Assembly: GCA_021162305.1 (NCBI GenBank) | Contig: JAGGYX010000188.1 | Span: 1 to 14,838, forward strand | DNA from: Thermoplasmata archaeon | GTDB taxonomy: Archaea > Thermoplasmatota > E2 > UBA202 > JdFR-43 | Length of the DNA: 14,838 bases | Reading direction: 5' to 3' | Part shown: positions 1 through 6,674 of the stretch, one piece after another | Position numbering within the stretch: position 1 is the stretch's first letter | Layout: each line of letters begins with the position of its first letter | Notes under the pieces: model-generated | Database searches by the model: none | The model's input: only the letters and a program-made list of their open reading frames with translations | What the model was told of the DNA's origin: nothing | Program-made: the position numbers and the translations under genes

Positions 1-1
1 A

Positions 2-289
2 AATCTACTCAAAAATTACCGAATTAAATTTAAAAAGAATGAAAAAGAAGGAACAGAAAGCTACATATATGTTTCAACTGACACCAATCATCCCATCGTA
101 GCAATGATTTTCGAAGAGAAAGGATTTAGAGTTGCATATAGAGATAAAAATGATAAATGGACAAGAAAGAAAATAGCGGAGATATATGCTTCGATAACGC
201 AAGATAGAATATCTAAGATCATGGAAGATGTAGAAGGAGCATATAGGAGATGGGGCATAAAGGAAAATCAATGGGAAAAAATTAAGTGA
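2..289 (+). CDS. hypothetical protein, C-terminal part (5' end outside window)
   Basis: The reading frame is open from base 2 to the TGA at 287-289, giving 95 residues without a stop. An ATG lies at 104, but the frame continues upstream of it with protein-like codons, so I read this as the 3' end of a longer gene cut by the window edge. The visible part is charged and probably mixed alpha/beta. It contains a stretch ending ...IVAMIFEEKGFRVAYRD, followed by a lysine- and arginine-rich helical tail with two tryptophans near the end (RRWGIKENQWEKIK). I do not recognise a family, a signal peptide or a membrane segment. It lies in the same direction as the RPA operon but ends about 60 bases before it, and RPA has its own TATA box, so they are probably separate transcripts. 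Confidence 0.6.
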   Translation, partial: NLLKNYRIKFKKNEKEGTESYIYVSTDTNHPIVAMIFEEKGFRVAYRDKNDKWTRKKIAEIYASITQDRISKIMEDVEGAYRRWGIKENQWEKIK

Positions 290-312
290 TCCAGAACACT
301 CTTCATCACCAT

Positions 313-325
313 AAAATTTTATAAT
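313..325 (+). promoter_or_regulatory. TATA box for the RPA operon
   Basis: An AT-rich archaeal TATA-like element (AAAATTTTATAAT) lies 25-38 bases upstream of the ATG at 351. Transcription would start at or just before the start codon, giving an essentially leaderless message. No Shine-Dalgarno sequence precedes 351, which agrees with this. Inferred from spacing and sequence only. Confidence 0.5.
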
Positions 326-350
326 CATCGCCTATTTTATTTATGAGAAT

Positions 351-1595
351 ATGGAATTTGAAGAAGCTGTTGAAGAAATTTTGAGTAGTGTGGATGCTGA
401 AAGAGAGGAGATAGAGAAAAAATTGAAGGAATTTTTGGACTATGGCGTGCCCATTGAGCAGGCTAAAAATGCATTGATAAGAAAGTATGGAGGAGGAGCA
501 AGAGAAAAGAAAATAAAGGATATAAAGCCAGGAGATAGAAATGTTATAACAAGTGCAAAAATCCTTACAATTGATGAAAGAGAGGTTGAGGTGAGAGGAA
601 AGACACGAAAAATATATCGAGGTTTGCTTGGAGATGAAACAGGAATAATTCCTTTTACAGCATGGAAAGATTTCGGTTTACAAAAAGGAGATGTTGTTAA
701 AATAAAAGGGTGTTCCGCCAGCGAGTGGCAGGGGCAGCCTCGTTTAAGCTTGTCAGAATGGACAATTGTTGAAAAAGTTGAATACGACATCGAGTTAATA
801 AAAATGCCTCCAAAAAGGCTTAATCTGATTGATGTTCGTGCCAATATTTCAAATGTTGAGGTGAGGGGAAAAATTACGAGCATAGAAAGGCGTGAAGTGG
901 ATGTTGGAGGGGAAAAAAAGACAGTTTATTCTGGTATAATGGAGGATGAGACAGCTCGAATAAGATTCACGGCATGGAAAGACTTTGAGTTGAAGGAAGG
1001 AGATGCAATAAGGATAAAAGGAGCATATGTGAGAAGCTGGCGTGGCTCTCCTCAAATCATATTTGATGAAAATGCAGAAGTGGAAAAAATTGATGAAAAA
1101 ATAGAATACACGCCATATACGATTCCATTATACAAGGTGGTGGAGCGGGGCGGCGGGCTCGATTTACTTATAGAAGGTGTTATTCTCGAAGTAAGGCGTG
1201 ATTCAGGCATAATTTTCAGGTGTCCGCACTGCAACAGGCGTATTAAAGAAGGAGTATGCGATGAGCATGGACAGGTTGATGGTGTGCCAGATTTGAGAAT
1301 AAGAGCTCTCGTAGATGATGGAACTGGAGCTGTTGATGTTATTTTTAATAGAGAACTTACAGAAAAGCTGCTTGAGAAAAGCATGGACGATTATTTGAAA
1401 ATGGCTGAAGATGCAATGGATTATGGAATTGTTTATGCAGATATTGTGGACAAGCTGCTAATGCATCCTGTCCGAGTATATGGTGATTCCATCCAGAGTG
1501 ATTTTATAATATCCATTATTGCAAAAGATGGTGAAAAAATAAAGCCAGATGTGAAAAAAGATGCGGAAGAACTCATGATAGAGATAGGTGGATGA
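351..1595 (+). CDS. rpa: replication protein A (ssDNA-binding, three OB folds plus zinc finger)
   Basis: Archaeal single-stranded DNA-binding protein of the RPA70/RPA41 type, 414 residues, acting in replication, repair and recombination. An N-terminal helical region (about 1-50) is followed by OB fold 1 (about 60-145) and OB fold 2 (about 160-250). These two look like a tandem duplication: both carry a DET...FTAWKDF segment followed by a KGD-(V/A)-x-(K/R)-IKG strand. OB fold 3 (about 265-395) contains a zinc finger C291-x2-C294-x8-C303-x2-H306, as in the DNA-binding subunit of euryarchaeal RPAs. The ATG at 351 follows a TATA box at leaderless spacing. The next gene begins one base after the stop, forming the usual two-gene RPA operon. 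Family assignment is firm; subunit composition of the complex is inferred. Confidence 0.93.
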   Translation: MEFEEAVEEILSSVDAEREEIEKKLKEFLDYGVPIEQAKNALIRKYGGGAREKKIKDIKPGDRNVITSAKILTIDEREVEVRGKTRKIYRGLLGDETGIIPFTAWKDFGLQKGDVVKIKGCSASEWQGQPRLSLSEWTIVEKVEYDIELIKMPPKRLNLIDVRANISNVEVRGKITSIERREVDVGGEKKTVYSGIMEDETARIRFTAWKDFELKEGDAIRIKGAYVRSWRGSPQIIFDENAEVEKIDEKIEYTPYTIPLYKVVERGGGLDLLIEGVILEVRRDSGIIFRCPHCNRRIKEGVCDEHGQVDGVPDLRIRALVDDGTGAVDVIFNRELTEKLLEKSMDDYLKMAEDAMDYGIVYADIVDKLLMHPVRVYGDSIQSDFIISIIAKDGEKIKPDVKKDAEELMIEIGG

Positions 1596-1596
1596 A

Positions 1597-2421
1597 ATGC
1601 GTGAGGTAGCATGGAGAATATTTGCAGGTGAGTATAGCGAGGCAAGCCATATTATTCATGGAAAGGAAGAGAAGGCACCAAAATATGTAATAACACCAAT
1701 GGGAGCAAAAGTGAATAGGTTGTTCGTGGTTGGTGTGCTTACAGATGTTGAAAATATCGGGAAAGAAGGCATAAGATGGCGTGCCCGCATTGCTGATCCA
1801 ACAGGCATACATAATGTATATGCTGAGCCATTCAATCCTGAGGTGGCGAGTTTGCTTGCTGATATGGAAGCTCCAAGCTATGTTGCTGTTGCTGGAAAAG
1901 TTAGAATATATGAGCCAGAAGAAGGCAGCGTGTATCTATCGATGAGAGCTGAAGAAGTTAAAAGCGTGGATGCCTTTTTGCGAGACTATTGGATTGTTCA
2001 GGCAGCAAGAAATCTTAAAATGAGAATAGATGCAATGAAGGAAGCAAAGAGCATGTCAACGCCATCTATTCGCCAGTTAAGAGAGCTTGGTTATCCTCTG
2101 AAGGTGGCAGAAGGTGTGCTTGAAGCAATGAGATACTACAAGGATATTGATATCGAGCATTACGAATTTTTATTGAGAGAGGCTTTATCATATATCTCAA
2201 TAGAAAAGAAAGAAAGCAGTAAAGAAGTAAAGGAAGCCGAAGAGAAATTGCTTGCCATAATAAAAGAATTGCAGGGCGAAGAGGGAGCGGAATGGGATGC
2301 AGTCATTGAACAGGCAGCAAAGCAGGGAATAGAAAGGAGCATAGCTGAAGAAGCAATAGCAAATTTAATGGAAGATGGAATAATATATGAGCCCGAGCTG
2401 GGAAAGCTAAAAATGGTTTAA
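1597..2421 (+). CDS. RPA-associated protein (OB fold plus C-terminal winged helix)
   Basis: Partner subunit of archaeal RPA (COG3390-like), 274 residues from the ATG at 1597. A GTG at 1588 in the same frame would add three residues, but a purine-rich AGGTGGA (1586-1592) sits at good ribosome-binding distance from 1597, so I prefer the ATG. Residues about 38-125 form an OB fold that begins VNRLFVVGVL and contains RARIADPTG. A helical linker follows, and residues about 214-274 look like a winged helix, the layout of eukaryotic RPA32. The gene starts one base after the RPA stop, so the two are co-transcribed and probably translated together. It ends two bases before the convergent glnA stop. Function is inferred from family and context: it should bind RPA and help form the heteromeric ssDNA complex. 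Confidence 0.85.
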   Translation: MREVAWRIFAGEYSEASHIIHGKEEKAPKYVITPMGAKVNRLFVVGVLTDVENIGKEGIRWRARIADPTGIHNVYAEPFNPEVASLLADMEAPSYVAVAGKVRIYEPEEGSVYLSMRAEEVKSVDAFLRDYWIVQAARNLKMRIDAMKEAKSMSTPSIRQLRELGYPLKVAEGVLEAMRYYKDIDIEHYEFLLREALSYISIEKKESSKEVKEAEEKLLAIIKELQGEEGAEWDAVIEQAAKQGIERSIAEEAIANLMEDGIIYEPELGKLKMV

Positions 2422-2423
2422 AA

Positions 2424-3719
2424 CTAAACATTGAAATAAAATTCATAATCTATTTCGCCTATTTTTCCCATGTATTTTTCCCATTCTCTTCTTTTTTCTT
2501 CTATAAAAATCTCTATTATTTCCTCTCCTATTCCCCTTTTTATTACGTCATCATTATCTAACCCATCTATTGCCTCCATTAAAGTGGATGGCAATCTTTT
2601 AATTGCATATTTTTTTAGCTTTTTCTCGTCAATTTTATACAAATTTTCTTCAATTGGCTCGTATTCAATCCGCTTTTTGATTCCATCAATACCTGCATGC
2701 ATTACAGCCGAGTAAAACAAATAAGGATTGGCAGATGGATCTGCACTTCTTATTTCTATATCAATAGTTTTCTTTGCTGGTATCCTTATCAAACTGCTTC
2801 TATTATATCTGCCCCATGCAATATAACATGGAGCTTCAAAATTTGGCATTAGCCTTTTATATGAATTTATCGTTGGATTTGCTATTGCGGTTATAGCTCT
2901 TGCATGTTCAATGATTCCTCCTATGAAATGAATGGCAGTTTGACTTAAATTATATTCATTATTCTCATCATAAAAGATATTTTTTCCATTTGAATATAAC
3001 GCCACATGAGCATGCATTCCATTGCCTGCCTCATTTGAAAAAGGCTTGGGCATAAATGTTGCTATCATGTCATGGCGAGAGGCAATTTCTCTAGCGAGGT
3101 ATTTAAAATATATGCAGAAATCAGCTGCCTGAATGGCATCCAAAGCTTTTACTTCTATTTCTTGTTGCATTCTGCCAACTTCATGATGATGATACCTAAC
3201 GGGGTATCCGCTTTTTATTAAAATTTCAGCAAGTTCTTTCCTGTACTCTTTTGCTGCATCAAAGGGAGGAGGGATGAAATATCCATTTTTCTCGTTCATT
3301 TCATATTTTTCTTCTTGTCTATGGAAGGAATAAAATTCCATTTCTGGAGATATTTTTATTTCATCAAATCCTTCTCTTTTCATTTTTTTAATTGTTTTAG
3401 CTAGCACATATCTTGGATCCAAGGGAAATAGTGAGTCATCTGCATTATAAATGTTTGCTATCACTCTTGCCTCATTTTTTTCATGAGGTAAAATAATGAA
3501 TGTATCTTTATCTGGCACAGCAATTAAATCAGATTTTTCCACTCTTGAGAAGCCTACAGATGACCCATCAAAATTAATGCCATTCCTAAGAATATTCTCT
3601 AAAAATTCTTCTGAAGAAGCATGAAGAATTCTCAACTTTCCCATAACATCTGTAAAATGAATTTGAATCCACTTTATATCATTCTCTTCTATCAATTTGC
3701 TTATTTCCTTTCTATTCAT
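2424..3719 (-). CDS. glnA: glutamine synthetase, type I (alpha-like)
   Basis: Makes glutamine from glutamate, ammonia and ATP in the cytoplasm. The 431 residues match the usual length of GSI-alpha enzymes. Active-site landmarks are present: D51 in FDGSS, the metal-ligand pair E126/E128 in PEMEF, HHHEV at 177-181 with E187 in QQEI, H236 in NGMHAH, the NPTINSYKRL loop with R289, NRSSLIRIPA, and E322/R324 in IEIRSADPSANPYL. The family usually has GPGQHEI where this protein has GRMQQEI; the metal-binding Glu is kept. I see no adenylylation-type insertion, but that is a weak judgement by eye. The ATG at 3719 lies about 25 bases from a TATA box (3741-3750), so the transcript is probably leaderless. 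It diverges from mevalonate kinase. Confidence 0.93.
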   Translation of the reverse strand: MNRKEISKLIEENDIKWIQIHFTDVMGKLRILHASSEEFLENILRNGINFDGSSVGFSRVEKSDLIAVPDKDTFIILPHEKNEARVIANIYNADDSLFPLDPRYVLAKTIKKMKREGFDEIKISPEMEFYSFHRQEEKYEMNEKNGYFIPPPFDAAKEYRKELAEILIKSGYPVRYHHHEVGRMQQEIEVKALDAIQAADFCIYFKYLAREIASRHDMIATFMPKPFSNEAGNGMHAHVALYSNGKNIFYDENNEYNLSQTAIHFIGGIIEHARAITAIANPTINSYKRLMPNFEAPCYIAWGRYNRSSLIRIPAKKTIDIEIRSADPSANPYLFYSAVMHAGIDGIKKRIEYEPIEENLYKIDEKKLKKYAIKRLPSTLMEAIDGLDNDDVIKRGIGEEIIEIFIEEKRREWEKYMGKIGEIDYEFYFNV

Positions 3720-3740
3720 TTGATGAGATAGAGTTTTGAT

Positions 3741-3750
3741 TATAAATTTT
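3741..3750 (-). promoter_or_regulatory. TATA box for glnA
   Basis: Read on the minus strand the element is AAAATTTATA followed by ATC, about 22-31 bases upstream of the glnA ATG at 3719. This spacing predicts a leaderless transcript. There is no Shine-Dalgarno sequence before the start. Confidence 0.5.
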
Positions 3751-3754
3751 TTAT

Positions 3755-3792
3755 GGAATTTACATTCTCATATGCCGGGGTTGTGTAAATCC
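3755..3792. repeat. inverted repeat between the glnA and mvk promoters
   Basis: GGAATTTACA (3755-3764) is mirrored by TGTAAATCC (3784-3792). The core ATTTACA/TGTAAAT is a perfect 7-base inverted repeat with a 19-base spacer. It lies between the two divergent TATA boxes, where a shared operator could act on both genes. It could also be chance in AT-rich DNA. Confidence 0.35.
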
Positions 3793-3799
3793 TTATATA
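3792..3799 (+). promoter_or_regulatory. TATA box for mevalonate kinase
   Basis: CTTATATA ends 21 bases before the ATG at 3820 and fits a leaderless archaeal promoter. This spacing is one reason to prefer 3820 over the in-frame TTG at 3736, which lies upstream of the TATA box. Confidence 0.55.
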
Positions 3800-3819
3800 T
3801 TCATTTCAATTTTCATGAT

Positions 3820-4734
3820 ATGGGAACTGGGTATGGATATGGAAAGGTTATTCTTTTCAATGAGCATTTTGTTGTTTATGGCATACCCGCAATAGCATCT
3901 GCCATAGATAAAAAAACAATTGCTGAGGTAAAAAAATGTCAAGGCAAGGAATTCATAATCCATGACAATAGAGAGGAAACACCTGGCTATAAAAAGGAAA
4001 AGCTGGAGCAGCAAAAAGAATCGATAAGGCTCATAAAAAAAGCCATGGGAATAGATGAGTGCATAGAAATATGGCTTTCTGGCAATCTAAGGGCGGCGAG
4101 CGGTGTAGGGGCGAGTGCTGCCAGCTGCGCAGCCATTGCAAGAGCTATAGCAGACGAGTTTGACATGCATTTTAGTGACGAGGAAATAAACAATTTTGCT
4201 TATGAGGGGGAGAAAGCATATCATGGCAATCCATCTGGCATTGACAACACATGCGCCACATTTGGAGGGCTCGTATGGTATGAAAAAGGTAAGAAAATGG
4301 AGTTGCTGAAAATTGAGAAGCCTGTTGAGATTGTAATGGGCGACACTGGCATCGTGGCAAATACAAAAAAGGCAGTTGAAGGAGTAAGGCAGAGAAAAGA
4401 AAAATACAAAGAGAAATATGATAAAATTTTTGAAGAAGCAAAAAAGCTTGTTTATGATGCAAGAGATGCCCTGCTTGCTATGGATTTGAAAAAGGTTGGC
4501 AGACTCATGAATAAAAACCATGAATTGCTGCGGGAAATAGAAGTGTCATCAAAAGAGCTTGATTTTTTGGTTGAAGTTGCAAGAGAGGCAGGAGCATATG
4601 GAGCGAAGATGACGGGCGGCGGCTTGGGCGGCTACATGGTGGCTTTGACACCATCAAAAGAATTGCAGGAGAAGGTGGCAAAAGCTATAGAAAAGGAAGG
4701 CTATTATGCAATGCCTACGAGAATAGGTATCTAA
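3820..4734 (+). CDS. mvk: mevalonate kinase (GHMP family)
   Basis: Phosphorylates mevalonate to 5-phosphomevalonate, feeding isoprenoid and archaeal ether-lipid synthesis. From the ATG at 3820 the protein has 304 residues, close to known archaeal mevalonate kinases. Landmarks: GYGKVILFNEHFVVYG (6-21), the GHMP ATP-binding loop around 90-106 (ASGVGASAA), the catalytic Asp D142 in GNPSGID, and the C-terminal motif KMTGGGLGGYMV (263-274). The first motif normally reads LFGEH; here Asn14 replaces Gly. The in-frame TTG at 3736 would put the start upstream of the TATA box and adds non-conserved sequence, so I reject it. The gene's end overlaps the convergent Hsp20 gene by 4 bases. Another GHMP kinase is possible, but the motif set fits mevalonate kinase best. 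Confidence 0.87.
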   Translation: MGTGYGYGKVILFNEHFVVYGIPAIASAIDKKTIAEVKKCQGKEFIIHDNREETPGYKKEKLEQQKESIRLIKKAMGIDECIEIWLSGNLRAASGVGASAASCAAIARAIADEFDMHFSDEEINNFAYEGEKAYHGNPSGIDNTCATFGGLVWYEKGKKMELLKIEKPVEIVMGDTGIVANTKKAVEGVRQRKEKYKEKYDKIFEEAKKLVYDARDALLAMDLKKVGRLMNKNHELLREIEVSSKELDFLVEVAREAGAYGAKMTGGGLGGYMVALTPSKELQEKVAKAIEKEGYYAMPTRIGI

Positions 4735-5147
4735 ATTTTTTCAAGCTCGATGTCCAGCACGCCGTTCTTATAAATTTTTTTGACCTTTTCTTGATTAACT
4801 CGAGCTGGCAAATCAATTATTCTTATTCTATCTCCAGCTATTATCTCAAGTGTTTTATCAACAACTTTTATATCTATTTCATTCTCATCTATATCAGGAA
4901 GGCGAAGAGTTACATATATTCTGTCTCTATCTTCAATTATGTCTTTATCAGCATCCTTTTCTTTCTCTATTCTTTCCATTTTTATTTCTCCTTCTGGAGA
5001 GAATTTTACGGAGAAGCCTTCTGCAAAAGCGTTTCCAAATCCTTCAAAAGCATTTCTGAAAACTTCTTCTATTATTTTCTGCATTTCTCGAACCATCTTA
5101 TCAAATTCTTCTTCCTTATCCCTTCTCCTTCTTTTATCATCAAACAT
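4731..5147 (-). CDS. hsp20: small heat shock protein, Hsp20/alpha-crystallin family
   Basis: ATP-independent holdase chaperone of 138 residues. The highly charged N-terminus (RRRRDKEEEFDKM) leads into an amphipathic helix and a GFSVKFSPEGEI segment. The alpha-crystallin beta sandwich spans about 74-138, with DRIYVTLRLPDIDENEI and the conserved GVL at 129-131 in KNGVLDIEL. The protein stops right after this strand. The usual C-terminal I-x-I/V tail that links dimers into large oligomers is missing, so assembly may be small or differ from classical sHsps. The gene is convergent with mevalonate kinase (4-base overlap). A TATA box and a perfect palindrome lie upstream (see 5168-5204). Confidence 0.85.
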   Translation of the reverse strand: MFDDKRRRRDKEEEFDKMVREMQKIIEEVFRNAFEGFGNAFAEGFSVKFSPEGEIKMERIEKEKDADKDIIEDRDRIYVTLRLPDIDENEIDIKVVDKTLEIIAGDRIRIIDLPARVNQEKVKKIYKNGVLDIELEKI

Positions 5148-5167
5148 TATACTAAAATATTAGATTG

Positions 5168-5204
5168 ATGTATTAATACATTTTGTTTTATCTTATATAT
5201 AAAC
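5168..5204 (-). promoter_or_regulatory. hsp20 promoter with 14-base palindrome
   Basis: On the minus strand TTTATATATAAGA (5204-5192) is a strong TATA box lying inside the last codons of the upstream SDR gene. About 25 bases downstream is the perfect palindrome ATGTATTAATACAT (5181-5168), which would overlap the predicted transcription start. That position suits a repressor operator. The leader to the ATG at 5147 would be about 25 bases and has no clear Shine-Dalgarno sequence. What binds it is unknown. Confidence 0.5.
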
Positions 5205-5925
5205 CCCCTGTAACAAGTATAACTTCTCCTGTAATATAATTTGCTAAGTCACTTGCTAAAAATAATGCTACAGAGGCAACATCTTCTGGCTTTCCTATTC
5301 TTTTCAATGGAATTTGTCTTTTCCTCTCTTCCCTTTCCTCTTTGCTATATCCAGCTATTATATCTGTATCTATTGTGCCAGGAGCAATGGCATTGACATT
5401 TATTTTTTTGCTGGCAAGCTCAATTGCTAAGCTTCGCATCAACCCGAGTAAGCCTGCTTTGCTGGCAGCATAATCTGCACCATGTGAAGAGCCTTTAAAT
5501 GCAAGCTGTGAAGAAATAAATATTATTTTTCCTCCTTCATTCATATATGGAATGGCATGTTTGCAAATGTTAAATGAACCTTTTAAATTTACACGCAATG
5601 TTTCATCCCATTGTTTTTCATCAATTTCTTCAAAATTTTTCCTTATGTATATTCCAGCATTATTAACAACGATATCTATATTTCCAGCAAAATCCACAAA
5701 TTTCCTTACAATTTTTCCAGCCTCTTCAAAATCGCCGACATCTCCCTTTATTAAAATTCCCTCTCCATATTCTTTTACAGAGTTCAGCGTTTTTCTTGCT
5801 CCTTCATCGTCCTTAAAATAGTTTATTCCTACAATAGCACCATTTTCAGCAAATTTTATTGCAATGGCTCTTCCTATACCTCGTGATGCTCCTGTCACCA
5901 GAGCTTTTTTCCCTTTCAGCATCAT
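5188..5925 (-). CDS. SDR-family oxidoreductase (FabG-like)
   Basis: Classical short-chain dehydrogenase/reductase, 245 residues, cytoplasmic. The nucleotide-binding TGASRGIG lies at 11-18, NNAG at 88-91, and the catalytic set is N113, S139, Y152 and K156 (YAASK). The C-terminal part has the FabG-like GKPEDVASVALFLASD and ITGEVI(L)VTGG. Database names would probably be 3-oxoacyl-ACP reductase, but archaea generally lack the ACP-based fatty acid synthase that FabG serves, so the true substrate is uncertain. The ATG at 5925 overlaps the ribH stop (ATGA), indicating translational coupling with lumazine synthase. An alternative start is the next codon, also ATG. NAD versus NADP preference cannot be decided by eye. 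Confidence 0.88.
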   Translation of the reverse strand: MMLKGKKALVTGASRGIGRAIAIKFAENGAIVGINYFKDDEGARKTLNSVKEYGEGILIKGDVGDFEEAGKIVRKFVDFAGNIDIVVNNAGIYIRKNFEEIDEKQWDETLRVNLKGSFNICKHAIPYMNEGGKIIFISSQLAFKGSSHGADYAASKAGLLGLMRSLAIELASKKINVNAIAPGTIDTDIIAGYSKEEREERKRQIPLKRIGKPEDVASVALFLASDLANYITGEVILVTGGLYIR

Positions 5926-6362
5926 TGCATTGCTTTCAGCATTTTTACTACTGCCTCCACCGCCTGCTTCGCTCTATCAATACGTGCCTGAGCCTGCAGG
6001 CGAGACATTCCATGTCCTGTGATTCCAAGTCCGATTGGCTTTTCATATTCTAATGCCAAATCCATTATTTTACGGGATGCCTGCTGCATTATGACTTCGT
6101 CATGCTTTGTTTCTCCCTGTATGACTGCTCCTAATGCAACTGCACCATCTATGCTCATGTCCTGCAGCAATTTTTTTAAGGCGAGGGGAATATCAAATAC
6201 ACCTGGCACTTTTATAACCTTGGCAATATCAACGCCTAAAAATCGAGCATGTTCTTTTGCTCTTTCGAGCATCATCATTGTAACATCATAATTGAATTCT
6301 GATACCACTATACCAATCCTGATTTCATCTTTATCTCTTTTCATGCCATTATAATATGCCAT
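5922..6362 (-). CDS. ribH: 6,7-dimethyl-8-ribityllumazine synthase
   Basis: Condenses 5-amino-6-ribitylamino-uracil with 3,4-dihydroxy-2-butanone 4-phosphate to form the riboflavin precursor lumazine. The 146 residues fit the short archaeal form. Family motifs: SEFN (21-24), VPGVFDIPLA (52-61), ALGAVIQGETKHDEV (76-90) with the catalytic His at 87, and GLGITGHGMSRLQ (111-123) in the region that binds substrate and packs subunits. The archaeal riboflavin synthase RibC is a relative, but the GETKH motif favours RibH. The start at 6362 is the first ATG; Met7 at 6344 is an alternative. The gene is followed by an SDR with a 4-base overlap. No other riboflavin gene is in the window. Confidence 0.9.
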   Translation of the reverse strand: MAYYNGMKRDKDEIRIGIVVSEFNYDVTMMMLERAKEHARFLGVDIAKVIKVPGVFDIPLALKKLLQDMSIDGAVALGAVIQGETKHDEVIMQQASRKIMDLALEYEKPIGLGITGHGMSRLQAQARIDRAKQAVEAVVKMLKAMQ

Positions 6363-6402
6363 TCTTTTATTACTTTTGCTATGAAAATTCTTGCCACAAC
6401 AA

Positions 6403-6448
6403 CTTTTATATACTCCTTTCCTTTAATGATATTTAATTAAGAGGTGAA
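6403..6448 (+). promoter_or_regulatory. TATA box and ribosome-binding site of the RHH-sat-DHH operon
   Basis: CTTTTATATA (6403-6412) is a good archaeal TATA box. Transcription starting about 25 bases downstream would leave a short leader containing GAGGTGAA (6441-6448), a strong match to the archaeal Shine-Dalgarno sequence, three bases before the ATG at 6452. Unlike most promoters here, this one appears to give a leadered message. Confidence 0.6.
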
Positions 6449-6451
6449 ATC

Positions 6452-6673
6452 ATGGATGAGGAAAAAAAATTTACGACGGTCTCGATTCCGGCACCGTTGT
6501 TTAAAAAAATAGAGGAAAGGATAAAGGGAACTGGCTTTACAAGTGTTTCAAGCTATGTAACTTATGTGCTGAGAGAATTGATTGCAGAAGAGGAAGAGGA
6601 GGAAGAGCCATTTACAAAAGAAGACGAGGAAAGAATAAAAGAAAGGCTCCGCGCCTTGGGTTACTTGGATTAA
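6452..6673 (+). CDS. ribbon-helix-helix (CopG-like) protein
   Basis: Small 73-residue protein with the MetJ/Arc-type ribbon-helix-helix pattern: a beta strand with alternating residues (KFTTVSIPAPL, 6-16), helix A (about 17-26), a turn with GFTSVSSY, and helix B (about 32-44). Such proteins normally dimerise, and the paired strands enter the DNA major groove. The tail is very acidic (EEEEEEE) and ends KERLRALGYLD. The gene has a strong ribosome-binding site and is followed one base later by the ATP sulfurylase gene, so it is the first gene of the operon. It may regulate the operon or work with Sat; this is inferred from position only. Confidence 0.75.
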   Translation: MDEEKKFTTVSIPAPLFKKIEERIKGTGFTSVSSYVTYVLRELIAEEEEEEEPFTKEDEERIKERLRALGYLD

Positions 6674-6674
6674 A

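Noticed and set aside
3736..3819. N-terminal extension of mevalonate kinase from TTG at 3736
   Set aside because: The extension lies in the divergent promoter, covers the TATA box at 3792-3799 and adds 28 residues with no family similarity; the kinase begins normally at ATG 3820.
4087..4521. Long minus-strand ORF opposite mevalonate kinase (and similar shadows)
   Set aside because: It mirrors the coding frame of a clear gene and its translation resembles no protein family.
5188..5925. Naming the SDR as a true FabG of fatty-acid synthesis
   Set aside because: Sequence motifs are generic to SDRs and archaea generally lack the ACP-dependent pathway; no acyl-carrier genes are nearby.
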